Below are positions 34,815-43,685 of a stretch of DNA of 64,000 nt, piece by piece; positions within the stretch are counted from its first letter, which is position 1, and each line of letters begins with the position of its first letter. Both the position numbers and the translations under genes were made by a program. Where the stretch lies: assembly GCF_002575655.3 (NCBI RefSeq), contig NC_053036.3, forward strand, positions 644,326,736-644,390,735, in the 5' to 3' direction. The notes beneath the pieces were generated by a model. That model saw nothing but the letters and a program-made list of their open reading frames with translations, did not search any database and had not been told where the DNA came from. The stretch comes from Aegilops tauschii subsp. strangulata. Its lineage: Eukaryota > Streptophyta > Magnoliopsida > Poales > Poaceae.

Positions 34815-36282
34815 TTAGAACAAGAACCGTATCATTAATACTCTCTGGACTTTCCTCGCCTTTGATTATCCTCATAACCACGTCACTAATTTCATCCCCA
34901 CACAAGTCCCAGTGTCTCTGATAAAATTGTGCTAGAAAACCATCCGGACCCGGGGTTTAGGTGGAACATCTGAAAAAGAGCATGCTTCACTTCATCCTTT
35001 GAATATGGTGCACAAAGTTGTTCATTCATGGCCGGTGTCACCTTCCGTGGGACATGCATCAAGACATCTTCAATGCCAGTCACCCCCTCGGTCGTATATA
35101 AGGATTTATAGAAATCCAGGACCATTGTTCTCAACACTGTCGGATCTTCAGTGTAAATGCAGAGAGAATTTTGCAGGGCTTTTATCACGTTTCTCTTACG
35201 CCTCATACTTGCCCGCATGTGAATTTTTTTGTATTTCTATCTCCCTCAGACAGCCATTGCACTCTTGATCTCTGACGCCACATAAGTTCCTCCCTGTGGT
35301 ATAATTCCACCAACCTGTCACTGATTTTTATCTCCCTATGAACAGGTCCAGTTCTGGCCGAATCATCTTGTAGCTGTTTTAACTGAAACGTGAGATCCTT
35401 GATCTCCTTTCGGACACTCCCAAACAAGTCCGTGCTCCAAGTTGTTAAGTCCTTTGAAATTTTGAGTAACTTGTCGCGGAAGTCTCCCACTCCATAGTCT
35501 GGCGAGACTGAGATCCACCTGGACGAGATGGCTTCCTGCCATTCCTCGTGTTATTCCCACATTACCTCATATCGAAAAGAACGGGAACCGGCTTTTGCTT
35601 CATTAGTGCTCGCATAGTGGAGCAGTATTGGTCCGTGGTCGGACGAGGCAGCCGAAAGGTGGCTCAGGTACGCAAGGGGGAACCGAGCGCACCAGCTAGG
35701 GGATGCTAGGCTGCGATCCAACCGGACCCACGTTATACGATCCTCCAGATACTTTTTCTCTCAAAGGTCCAGAAACGGCCTTGGTAGCCAAAGTCCAGCA
35801 GCATGCAGACATCTCCGGCATCCCTAAAAGCTTGGATTTGTGCATTGCTGCGATTAGCTATACCTTGGTGTTCATCTTCACGTAGCACTTCGTTGAAATC
35901 ACCTAGACAGAGCCAAGGCAGGTCATTTAAAGTTGCTAATCCCTTTAACAGATCCCAGGTTTGGTGTCTCAAATGGATTTGTGCTTCACCATAGATCACC
36001 GTGAGCCTCCAAGGATCTTGACCTTCCTCCTGCAATTTAGCATCAATATGATAGCAGGAGTCACCTAAAATCTCAATGTTGCTTGTATTATTCCAGAAAA
36101 TACCAATTCCTCCACTCCTCCCTTGACTACTTATAGCATAAGAATTTTCATAGCCTAACGTACTTGCTAGAGCTTCCACCCGTGCGCCACTGATCTGGGT
36201 TTCAGCTATACATAGCACGGTGGGGGCAAACTTCATCGCGAATTCGCGAAGCTCCCGGAGTGCCGCAGGTTTTGCCCACGCC
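34815..36282 (-). pseudogene. LINE ORF2, endonuclease and start of reverse transcriptase
   Basis: On the minus strand: LRELREFAMKFAPTVLCIAE, then CLGDFNEVLREDEHQG (an endonuclease motif with catalytic Asp/Asn), WVRLDRSLASPSWCARFP and SSDHGPILL (the endonuclease H). RSRVQWLSEGDRNTKKF follows, and finally a segment ending SPESINDTVLVL at the Helitron border. The frame changes at least four times, so it is a pseudogene. The order matches APE-type endonuclease followed by RT in plant L1 LINEs. Confidence 0.9.
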
Positions 36283-36481
36283 GTGGAATCTAAGGTTTCC
36301 CTCTAGCTAGGGTTTCGTTATGTTTCTCTCGGAGGCGACTGCGCCGCCGTGGAGCGCTTTCCTCCCCTACCGCTGGCTCTTCCGTCTACCTCGCTGATCC
36401 ACTCTGCGTCAGACCGACGAACTGCGGATCTAGGGTTACCGCAGACAACCCGATCAGCTTCTTTTTCGGGTTTGAGATCTA
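36283..36481 (+). other. LINE 5'UTR, inverted relative to ORF2
   Basis: Starts about 36283 (TGGAATCTAAGG, CTCTAGCTAGGGTTTCG) and leads into ORF1 at 36482. It lies head to head with the beginning of the minus-strand ORF2 part, the junction created by twin priming. Confidence 0.65.
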
Positions 36482-37637
36482 ATGGCATCTGGTGGGGCTT
36501 CGAGCTCCGCAGGGATCGGCGACGTCGAGCAGATGATGAAGGAACTTGGTTTGACAGAGGAAGACCTGGATGATGTGGTCTATGATGAGCAAGTAGCTCC
36601 TCCTGAAGAACCTAGATGGATCGCCATCGCTAAGGTCAACACCACAAAGACCTATAGTCAGACCTGGTTCTATAGGAACATGCGTTCGGCGTGGGACGTC
36701 GCACAGGAAGTAAAGTTCAAGGCCTTGGAGGATAATCTATACACAATCCAATTCTCGTGCTTGGGGGACTGGGAGAGGGTGATGAACGACGACCCTTGGA
36801 ACTTCAGAGGAGATGCAGTGATCCTGGCCCAGTATGATGGTATAACAAAACTATCGAAGATCAGGTTGGAAATGATAGATATATGGATTCAAATCCATGA
36901 TGTTCCTGAGTTATATACCCATCTGGTTACTCCGCTTGCTGCCAAGGTGGGGGAAAGTTCTATTCACCGAGCCCTCGTCTCATGATTTTGTGGGTAACTT
37001 CTATAGAGTGTGGGTGCGGATTAATGTGCGTAAACCTCTCAAGAATGCAGTATCCATGATAAGGGAGGGAAAGAGGCAGATTTACAAGGTCAAATACGAG
37101 AAGCTGCCTGATTGGTGTGCAGTTTGCAGCATGCCTCGGACATCTGTTCAAGGAGCATGGTAATGGAATACATCCACCTTCGGCTTTGGTTTCAAGGAAC
37201 TCCGGGCAAGCTGGTTTATGCGTTCTGGCCGGGGCCCAGGAGAGGGTCGGAGCAGATGCGGTGGACGTAGAGGACGCCGATCAGGAGGTCGGACTGGATA
37301 TGGACAGGATTCAGCTAGAGGCAGCTTCCCAATGGACAGGGCTGGGGGAAAGACTGATGTGGGGGTGACTCCGGCTGCTACTGACATAGATGTGGACATG
37401 GATGAGTTGAGCAGAAAAAGAATTGCAGGCGGGGACGCTGGATGGCAACCAGAAACAAGGCCTCGGTCAGATTAGTAAGGCAAACGTGCTTGCAATTGTT
37501 CCGGCTGGAAGCTCCCTGGCGAGTCCTCCCCCACAGAGAGACTTGAAAAGAACCAAGACCACCGGGGACGGCAACGAGGGATCAATTTCAGCAGTAAAGA
37601 GTTTGGCGGGCTCCTTCGAGGGGTGCCGCCAGGCTCA
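36482..37637 (+). pseudogene. LINE ORF1 (DUF4283, zinc knuckle), inverted segment
   Basis: ATG 36482 opens MASGGASSSAGIGDVEQMMK. The DUF4283 fold follows (RNMRSAWDVAQEV, FSCLGDWERVMNDDPWNFRG, LEMIDIWIQIHDVPE). After a frameshift near 36960 it reads PSSHDFVGNFYRV and KYEKLPDWCAVC, the first half of a CCHC knuckle, with its GHLFKEHG half in another frame. A glycine/arginine-rich and then acidic tail ends at 37637, one base before an ATG that starts ORF2. ORF1 would coat LINE RNA. Several frameshifts show decay. Confidence 0.85.
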
Positions 37638-37660
37638 ATGAGTGCCCTTTGCTGGAACTG
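37638..37660 (+). other. First codons of LINE ORF2 in the inverted segment
   Basis: ATG 37638 reads M-S-A-L-C-W-N and the first two bases of C, the normal start of plant LINE ORF2. It then breaks into unrelated sequence at 37661. The next ORF2 residues (G-V-G-K-P-A-A) are found on the minus strand at 36282. This fixes the inversion breakpoint to a few bases. Confidence 0.8.
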
Positions 37661-38138
37661 ACTACGGTTGGACTGTTAATCCTATTGGATATACCCATAG
37701 CACCAGCTAAACCCAATCCACTAAGGCTAGGAGTATATATATTACTCAAATAGATGGTCAAAGTTGGATCCAAAATACCATGGGCCTGATAAACCGATGG
37801 AGGAGTAGTTTCTTATTGCTTCAATTCTCAAAACAAAAAAGTTTCTTATTGCTTCAATTCAATAATGACATACGGAGCGTTTACGGGTTGATCCTGACAT
37901 CAGTTGGGGATGGGCCCACCATCCTGAAATTTAGGGGGGAAGAGGTTTAGCGTTAACAAAGGACGCGATTCCGACTAGTGTTCGCATGGGATTCCTGATC
38001 GCTTCCTACACATATACTAGATCGATTGGGTGATCGATCCATCACCAGACGTATTGACGACGCAGAGGAGGTCCAGAGGATTAATCCATCACAAGAGCCC
38101 CGTCGCGGACGCAGAGGAGAGGGGAGGCGGGTCGATCA
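37661..38138 (+). other. Target flank of the LINE and leader of DUF3615 copy 2
   Basis: No gene. A direct repeat GTTTCTTATTGCTTCAATTC occurs at about 37809 and 37842. From about 38020 the sequence resembles the leader of copy 1 (GATCGATC..., GACGACGCAGA), so it is probably the shared 5'UTR. Confidence 0.5.
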
Positions 38139-39264
38139 ATGGGATCCTGGTTCTCTTCCCCTAAGGGCGACGGCGTCGGCGCCGGCGATCTTGGTTATGT
38201 GCGTAGAGCCGCCGTCTCAAAACAGTTTGCAGCTCGCCTTCAACAACTCAAGGACAGCGGACGTGCTGTTGACCCCAACACCCAAGAGTACGTACTGCTA
38301 TGCCTTCCTTGCTACTCCCTGCAATTTATGTATTTTCAGTCGATGCGGCCATTGATCGTGTGCAGCCAACAATCCCCGTTTTGTTTCGTTTATTTATTTA
38401 ATTTGTTTTGTTTGACAACAGAGGAGAGGACGCCTACCACATTCGTGATCTCGCGGACTTGGCCCTCCGACATTACAACTCCAACCACGCGGTACGCCCA
38501 CCTACGACTGACCCACAAGCTACCAACTAGGAGTCTCTTTTCTCAGTCTCGATCCTCCCATATATATATAGGCACAGCTTACTTAATTAGTTATTCTTGT
38601 TTTGAGATCGATATTGTGTACGTATGGAGGGTCCTGAGTTCCGGCTTCCTGATCGGCCCACCGCAGGCAGCGTTAGTTTCATGTGCCCTGATCTGCCGAC
38701 CACGGATTTGAAGGCCGCCTGTGTTGGTTTTAGGGAAGACCTCTGGTACCATATCAACTTCTCGGCTCGCCAGACAGACGATGATGAGCACGTCTTCTTC
38801 GCCGAGCTACGCTACGGCCGGTGCTCTGACCAACTAACCGTGGAGACATGCACCATCCTAGGTACGACCTATCTGACAGTCGAAACGTACGTGCAACCCA
38901 CTAGATATGATCTACTCCCTCCGTCCCATAATATAAGAGCGTTTTTGACACCACTCTAGTGTAAAAAAACGCTCTTATATTATGGGACAGAGAGAGTATC
39001 TAATACACCATCTCTCCATCTTTATCTTTGACAGACGAGCCGTTGGACCGTTTGGCAAGCAGCTGCGCATTGTGTCCCAATGAATCCAAGATTTTGCACC
39101 CAAATTCCGTACAACTCGGATGTGGAAGAGAGGGGCAGCAAAAGGAATTTTTCCGCGAGAGACGTGTATGGAATGGGCACACAAAGGAACTTTTCAGCAA
39201 GAGCGATATGCTACAGACCCCCTTCTTGATAGGAGGAAATGGGCCTCGATATAGACTAGATTGA
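38139..39264 (+). CDS. DUF3615 domain protein, copy 2 (four exons)
   Basis: Exons 38139-38287, 38422-38491, 38630-38861 and 39035-39264 join in phase (2, 0, 1) to about 226 residues. Start MGSWFSSPKGDG. Exon 2 gives LADLALRHYNSNHA. Exon 3 holds EFRLPDRP, an insertion of about 20 residues absent from copy 1, VGFREDLWYHINFSAR and FFAELRYGRC. Exon 4 has CALCPNESKILHP and GCG. Intron positions equal those of copy 1, so the two are paralogues. All splice sites are GT-AG, but the acceptor of intron 2 (GTATGGAG) has a weak pyrimidine tract. A Stowaway MITE sits in intron 3. The domain's function is unknown. It is the better-preserved copy. Confidence 0.75.
38915..38996. mobile_element. Stowaway MITE in intron 3 of DUF3615 copy 2
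   Basis: The 82-bp hairpin element starts CTCCCTCCGTCCCATAATAT, has inverted halves that meet around CACTCTAGTG, and is flanked by TA (38913-38914 and 38997-38998). The CTCCCTCCGT terminus and TA duplication define Tc1/mariner-derived Stowaway elements. It is about 40 bases from the next exon. Confidence 0.93.
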
Positions 39265-39519
39265 CCATCATTTATGTATTTTTTTTTTCTTCTTCTCATC
39301 ATTTATCACATGTGTGTTTAATTTACTGCATCATTCAGGAAAATGAACCCTGTAAGAGCAACTTTTTTTTTGCGGGGCTGTAAGAGCAACTCTAGCCGAT
39401 CCCCTAAAAATAGAGGAGTAAAACGATGAAGTAAATTAGTGGAGTATAAGTTTTGCCAGACCTAGCCGATCCCCTAAATATAACGGAGTATAATTTTATT
39501 TTATTTCTAACTTAAGCAA
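39265..39519. other. 3' flank of DUF3615 copy 2, repeat-like
   Basis: Contains two copies of TAGCCGATCCCCTAAA (about 39396 and 39467) in an AT-rich context, typical of a small unclassified grass repeat into which the MULE inserted. Confidence 0.4.
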
Positions 39520-39528
39520 TTCTAGTTT

Positions 39529-39617
39529 GGATTAATTATCCTTTTGCCGTCAGTGGTGTCCGTCTGCTCAGTTTTGCCCTCAGATGCGAATTGTGCTCAG
39601 TTTTGCCCCTAGTTCGT
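39529..39617 (+). repeat. Left TIR of the MULE
   Basis: About 88 bp pairing with 55065-55152 in inverse orientation with only a few mismatches; weaker similarity continues inward. Confidence 0.9.
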
Positions 39618-39787
39618 GCGCACCGACTCGTTCCGTGAACTCTGTCGTCTCCGTCAGGTCAACGTTTTGACTCGGCCCTTACAGGTGGGACCAGGCGGCA
39701 GAGACAGCCAATTCTATTCAGACCGTTGCACGCGTGGCTTGTGGGACCCAGCAGAGAGTCGTTGAGCAGAGAGCCGTTGCGGGTGTG

Positions 39788-39796
39788 CTATATAAG
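39788..39796 (+). promoter_or_regulatory. TATA box of the GRF zinc-finger gene
   Basis: CTATATAAG lies about 150 bases before ATG 39937, in a GC-richer leader that includes a GA repeat (39853-39870). Confidence 0.6.
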
Positions 39797-39936
39797 CGGG
39801 CGACACACAGCGGCAGTGACCACGGCGACAAAGAGAACGGCGGTGACCACGGCGAGAGAGAGAGAGAGAGCACGGCGGTGGGAAACTAGCTGTGGAGGGC
39901 GCGGCGGCGTTGAGATCACCTTCGGCTCCGAGCTCC

Positions 39937-40485
39937 ATGTCTTCCTCAAGCTCCCGCCCCACCTTGCGGATGCAGAGCCGGGCGCGTGTGGACATGCCTG
40001 TCTTCGTCTGTCCGCGGTGCCGGGCGGGCGTTGTTCGGAGGGTTTCTCACACACCGAGGAATCAGAATCGTCCGTTCTACGTGTGCAGCGAGAATGGGGT
40101 AAGAATCGGGGCAATTGCACCATTTTCGTGGTCGGGATCTTTGAGCAATGGGTTGATCTGTTTGGTGTTCATGCAGGTGACATGCTTCTTTCTTTGGGTC
40201 GATGCTCTGGCCAAGACTCTGATGAATAAACTGCAAGAAGAGCATGAAGAATGGTTGTGCATGTTGCCACGAACGGCAGTGGCCACAGCACGAGCTCCGG
40301 AAGAAGAGATGGAGGGCGAAGCACGCACTGTTAGAGAGCTAGCTGTTGAGCTTAGGATGTTGAAGAAAAAGGTTAGGAAGCTTGAAGATCAAGCACTACC
40401 AATACCCATTTGCAATTACTTTTGGGCATTTGTAGATATGGTAATCGCACTGGTTGTAATGTTGAAAATGTATGGAAAGGCATGA
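39937..40485 (+). CDS. GRF-type zinc-finger protein with coiled coil and membrane tail
   Basis: Exons 39937-40098 and 40177-40485 join in phase 0 to 156 residues. The finger is split by the intron: CPRC (about residues 28-31), VSHTPRNQNRPFYVC, then TCFFLWVDAL, the C-x-C...C...C-F-W pattern of GRF zinc fingers, which bind single-stranded nucleic acid in other proteins. A coiled coil follows (VRELAVELRMLKKKVRKLED). Near the end a hydrophobic segment (YFWAFVDMVIALVVML) may span a membrane. The intron has no stop in frame, so retention would add 26 residues. The start was chosen as the first ATG in frame. The gene is intact while the neighbouring transposase is broken. Its role in the element is unknown; similar proteins accompany DNA transposons in grasses. 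Confidence 0.75.
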   Translation: MSSSSSRPTLRMQSRARVDMPVFVCPRCRAGVVRRVSHTPRNQNRPFYVCSENGVRIGAIAPFSWSGSLSNGLICLVFMQVTCFFLWVDALAKTLMNKLQEEHEEWLCMLPRTAVATARAPEEEMEGEARTVRELAVELRMLKKKVRKLEDQALPIPICNYFWAFVDMVIALVVMLKMYGKA

Positions 40486-41765
40486 ATTATGGAGGAATTT
40501 GTAAGCTTGAAATTGTATGAGAAATTCACCTAGTTTAAAAGTTGTTTAAATGTTGAAAAAAAAGAGAAGAAGTGACCAACATTTAAATATGTTGAAAAAA
40601 AGGAGAAGAAATGAGGAATTCAGAAACTTTTGATCAATGAAATGCAGCTCTCTGCTCTGTCTTTCTGTCAAAAAAAAAGGTTCCTCTGTGGGCCAAATTC
40701 AGAGCGTAGAGCCTAGTGCAGGCTAGACTAATGGGCCAACTGCATCCAATTAGGCCCATCCGAGGGTTCTTTGCGTGTTTTTCTGTTTTCTGTTCTGATT
40801 TAATTTAGACAGTAAATCGTAATGCTGAAACTTTTTGTGGAAGCTAATTGAATTATTCCAGAGCCAAACAATTAAGGTTAGAAATTTTTTTGGAGTTGTT
40901 AAATATTTAATAGCAATTTAATTACTCCAATTCAAATACACCGTGATTTAAATCAAAGACCAAAATGTCATGGAAAATGTGCCTCAGCTCTGGTAGAGGT
41001 TTACACCTGGTGCCAAAATAAATGAACATTTTTTAAGGGCATTACATTGAGAAAAAAATAATTTGTCCAAAAAATGAAGGGTGGAAAATGCACAAAAAAT
41101 TGGTGCGGCTGGGGACTCGAACCTAGGGCCGCTTGGTTTTGTGGCGTTTAGGGCTGCGCTGGTAACCGCTAGGACAGATGGAAAGACTTTGACATGGGTA
41201 GGGAAGGAAGGTATACATAGTGAGACCGTGAATGTTTGCACACGCGTGAGAGTGGTTTCCCTTTGTTTTGCACTGAAATTTTGGAGGGTTGGAAACGTAT
41301 GTTTGCGCTGCCACATGATTTTGGTTAGAGTGGCACTTGGTTTAGGGTTAGAGTGGCACTTGGTTTAGGATTTAAAGGGGATAAATTTGCATGTTAGTTC
41401 ATGACTTGGTTTTTTTAATGAAAGAGAGGGCTTCTCACCCCCTTCGATTTCCATTAATGAAAATCACAAGTTCTCAAACGTCATGACTTGGTTTAGGGAA
41501 GAAATGATATGTTTGGGCACGGACATTTTTTAACACACATAATAAACCCTAATAACTTAGATAAGATGCAACACACCGTACCCTTACATTAGGCAATAAT
41601 AGTAAGTTCACGGACACATGACGAAACATGACACGACACGACACGACATAGAAAAGCAACAAAATAAAAACGAAACATGACGAGCTTGACTCCGGGCTTG
41701 AACATCTTCATCTTGACCTCCTTCTTCCACCTTGGCTGCGCGCCGCTTCAACACCGTCTTCAACT
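40486..41765. other. Non-coding region of the MULE between two genes
   Basis: Trailer of the GRF gene (GATCAATGAAATGCAG near 40633), AT-rich filler, a tRNA-like box at 41113-41123 and a duplicated string GTTAGAGTGGCACTTGGTTTAG at about 41323 and 41346. No further gene seen. Confidence 0.5.
41113..41123 (-). other. Pol III B-box-like motif
   Basis: The minus strand reads GGTTCGAGTCC, a perfect B box, with TAGCGGTTACCAG (A-box-like) about 45 bases upstream on that strand. No full cloverleaf; probably a tRNA-derived relic within the MULE. Confidence 0.3.
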
Positions 41766-42170
41766 TCACACCTCCTCCTCGTCGTAGGGAAGGGAGTGCA
41801 TCTGGCCTGGAGTGGGGAAGATGCTCTCGTAGTTGGTGTAGATGTTGTACACGGTGAAGAAGATGGCCTCGCAGCCGCACCAAAAGACTTGGCCGAGGAG
41901 CTCGCGCGCGTCAAACGGGTTGGTGAAGGTGACCGTGAGTAGTAGGAGGATGTCGCCGCGGTCACGAACCTCGTTGAGTGTGAACATCCTAGGCGAGCCC
42001 CGTGGGAGGTGGGCATAGCCGACTCTGAGGAAGGCGTGGGTGAGTTCGACGGAACCCCTCCACCTTGAAATCGCCCATACACGGAGCTCGCTCTCCACGA
42101 GCACGCCCGGTGGGTAGCGCAGCTCCGGCAGGACAGGCGGACGGTTGAAGGTCGGCCCGTTGAACTGCAT
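41766..42170 (-). CDS. Unidentified 134-residue protein carried by the MULE
   Basis: An intact minus-strand frame from ATG 42170 (MQFNGPTFNRPPVLPELRYP) to TGA at 41768-41766. It includes VESELRVWAISRWRGSVELT, an FLRVGYAHLPRG loop and a hydrophobic stretch (ILLLLTVTFTNPF). Then come GQVFWCGCEAIFFTVYNIYT and an acidic end (PYDEEEV). A TATAAAT box lies about 105 bases upstream. I do not recognise the family. The composition is protein-like and not repetitive, and it lies between the GRF gene and MURA inside the TIRs. By analogy with the second gene of maize MuDR it could be an accessory gene, but there is no sequence evidence of relatedness. Confidence 0.55.
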   Translation of the reverse strand: MQFNGPTFNRPPVLPELRYPPGVLVESELRVWAISRWRGSVELTHAFLRVGYAHLPRGSPRMFTLNEVRDRGDILLLLTVTFTNPFDARELLGQVFWCGCEAIFFTVYNIYTNYESIFPTPGQMHSLPYDEEEV

Positions 42171-42272
42171 CTTCACTTGGTCGCTTGGAGAGGGCTCGGT
42201 CGCTTGGGTGTTTGAAGTTGGAGAGAATGGATCGGATCTGGCTTGTGGGTGGGAGAGGAAGAGAGGCACCCC

Positions 42273-42279
42273 ATTTATA
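42273..42279 (-). promoter_or_regulatory. TATA box for the unidentified MULE ORF
   Basis: Minus-strand TATAAAT about 103 bases before ATG 42170, in the string GGCCTATAAATGGGG. Confidence 0.6.
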
Positions 42280-42890
42280 GGCCTGTGGGTGGGAGAGGAA
42301 GAGAGAAAGGATGAGAACAGTGCGTGTGTAAATCCGGACGCGTGTGTGTATCCGTTACGTTTTGCACCCTTTAATTTTTGCATGAAAACGATGCATGGGG
42401 CGCGTGCGTGCGTCTGAATCACTACATAGCAAAGCTCTTTGATCGGGCCCGTGCATCTGACTCGCTGCCATAATCTGAACCGCTGCCGTAATGGCCTAAC
42501 TCTGAATCAATACGTGCATGGCCACCTAGCTCGCCTCGCTAGCCTAGCGCGCCTCGCTCGCATGCATGCATGCACGTACGCCTCCCGCGCATGCAAACCC
42601 ACGTCGCCGCCCTTCCCATGCATGCAGACCTGGAAAGGCTGAGACGGGCAATTTACTGCGGTCTCAGGCCCAGACAACGAGACGGCTCAACAGTCCATCC
42701 AGCGCGCCCAGTATTTGTTTAAAAAAACAATCTCCCAGCCAATCAGATTGCATCTCGCGGATCGCCCCCTCCTCCCCGCGGATTCCTTCTAGAAGGGTTA
42801 GATCGACGGCCCTTGATCGCCGCTAGGGTTAGATGGACGGTCCTTGTTCAGCGCTAGGGTTAGCGGGGTTTGGGAGGGGTTTGGAGCAGT

Positions 42891-43570
42891 CAAAGCTATG
42901 TTTGACCAGATTTTAAATGAGCATAATAAATTAAATAAAAAACAGAAAAATGAAAAACCTGCGCACATAGTCTTCTTATGTCATATACTAACTATTTAAG
43001 TTGATAAACAAGGTTTACATACATTTAAACGATAAGTTCATGTGTATTATGTGATATCTCGAGTATCTCAAACTCTCTTTTACGAAGTGAAGAGAAGTGT
43101 TTTGGGGAAATAAACATGAAAATTTCAAAAAACTCACCACAGCTTCATTTTGGAGTGACTAAGAAGGATCCAGGCTTAGGTTTTCATTTTGATGTTTTAG
43201 ACTTGTTTAAATCTTGGTCAAAGTTAAGTTTGACCAGAATTCAAATGAGCAAAACAAATTTTAAAAAGTTCAAAAAATGGAAAAACCAGCGCACATAGTC
43301 TGTATATATAGAATATATGTGTAGGAAAGTTATTTGGCTGATTTAGACAAGGTTGAAAAAAACATTGCTTAGAAATGAGGCCGTTTACCCTACCTTTGGA
43401 CCCCTCTTTTTAGCACATTTTTCATGAAAATTTCAAAAACCTCACCACAGCTTCATTTTGTATTGACTAAGAAGGATCGAAGCTTAGCTTTTCATTTTGA
43501 TGTTTTAGACTTGTTTAAATCTTGGTCAAAGTTAGGTTTGACCAGAATTCAAATGAGCAAAACAAAATTC
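42891..43570. repeat. Tandem repeat with a period of about 310-330 bp (about 2.5 copies)
   Basis: CAAAGYTAKGTTTGACCAGA recurs at 42891, 43219 and 43527, and ATGAAAATTTCAAAAA...CTCACCACAGCTTCATTTT at about 43115 and 43423. The array is inside the MULE, downstream of MURA. Confidence 0.85.
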
Positions 43571-43685
43571 AAAAAAAATCAAAAACAGAAATACAACATT
43601 ATTCATAGGTCCAACATCATTCAAACATAGTTCTAACATAGGTCCAACAGAAATACAACATTATTCATAATGTTTCATAATTATT

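Larger units (their letters stand above)
29631..37660 (-). mobile_element. LINE with inverted 5' segment (twin priming), 3' end lost
   Basis: ORF2 (endonuclease, RT) reads on the minus strand in two parts (36282-34815 and 30638-29631), split by a Helitron. The 5'UTR, ORF1 and the first codons of ORF2 read on the plus strand (36283-37660). The inverted segment ends at ORF2 codons MSALCWNC, and the minus segment starts at the next residues of the same ORF. The two breakpoints are therefore adjacent in the original transcript, the pattern made when a second primer invades the LINE RNA during insertion. The 3' tail and TSD cannot be seen because the left end abuts the truncated gypsy LTR. Confidence 0.85.

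Noticed and set aside
36283..36482. Bidirectional promoter between two divergent genes
   Set aside because: The divergent ORFs are ORF2 and ORF1 of one LINE; the arrangement is explained by the 5' inversion at insertion.
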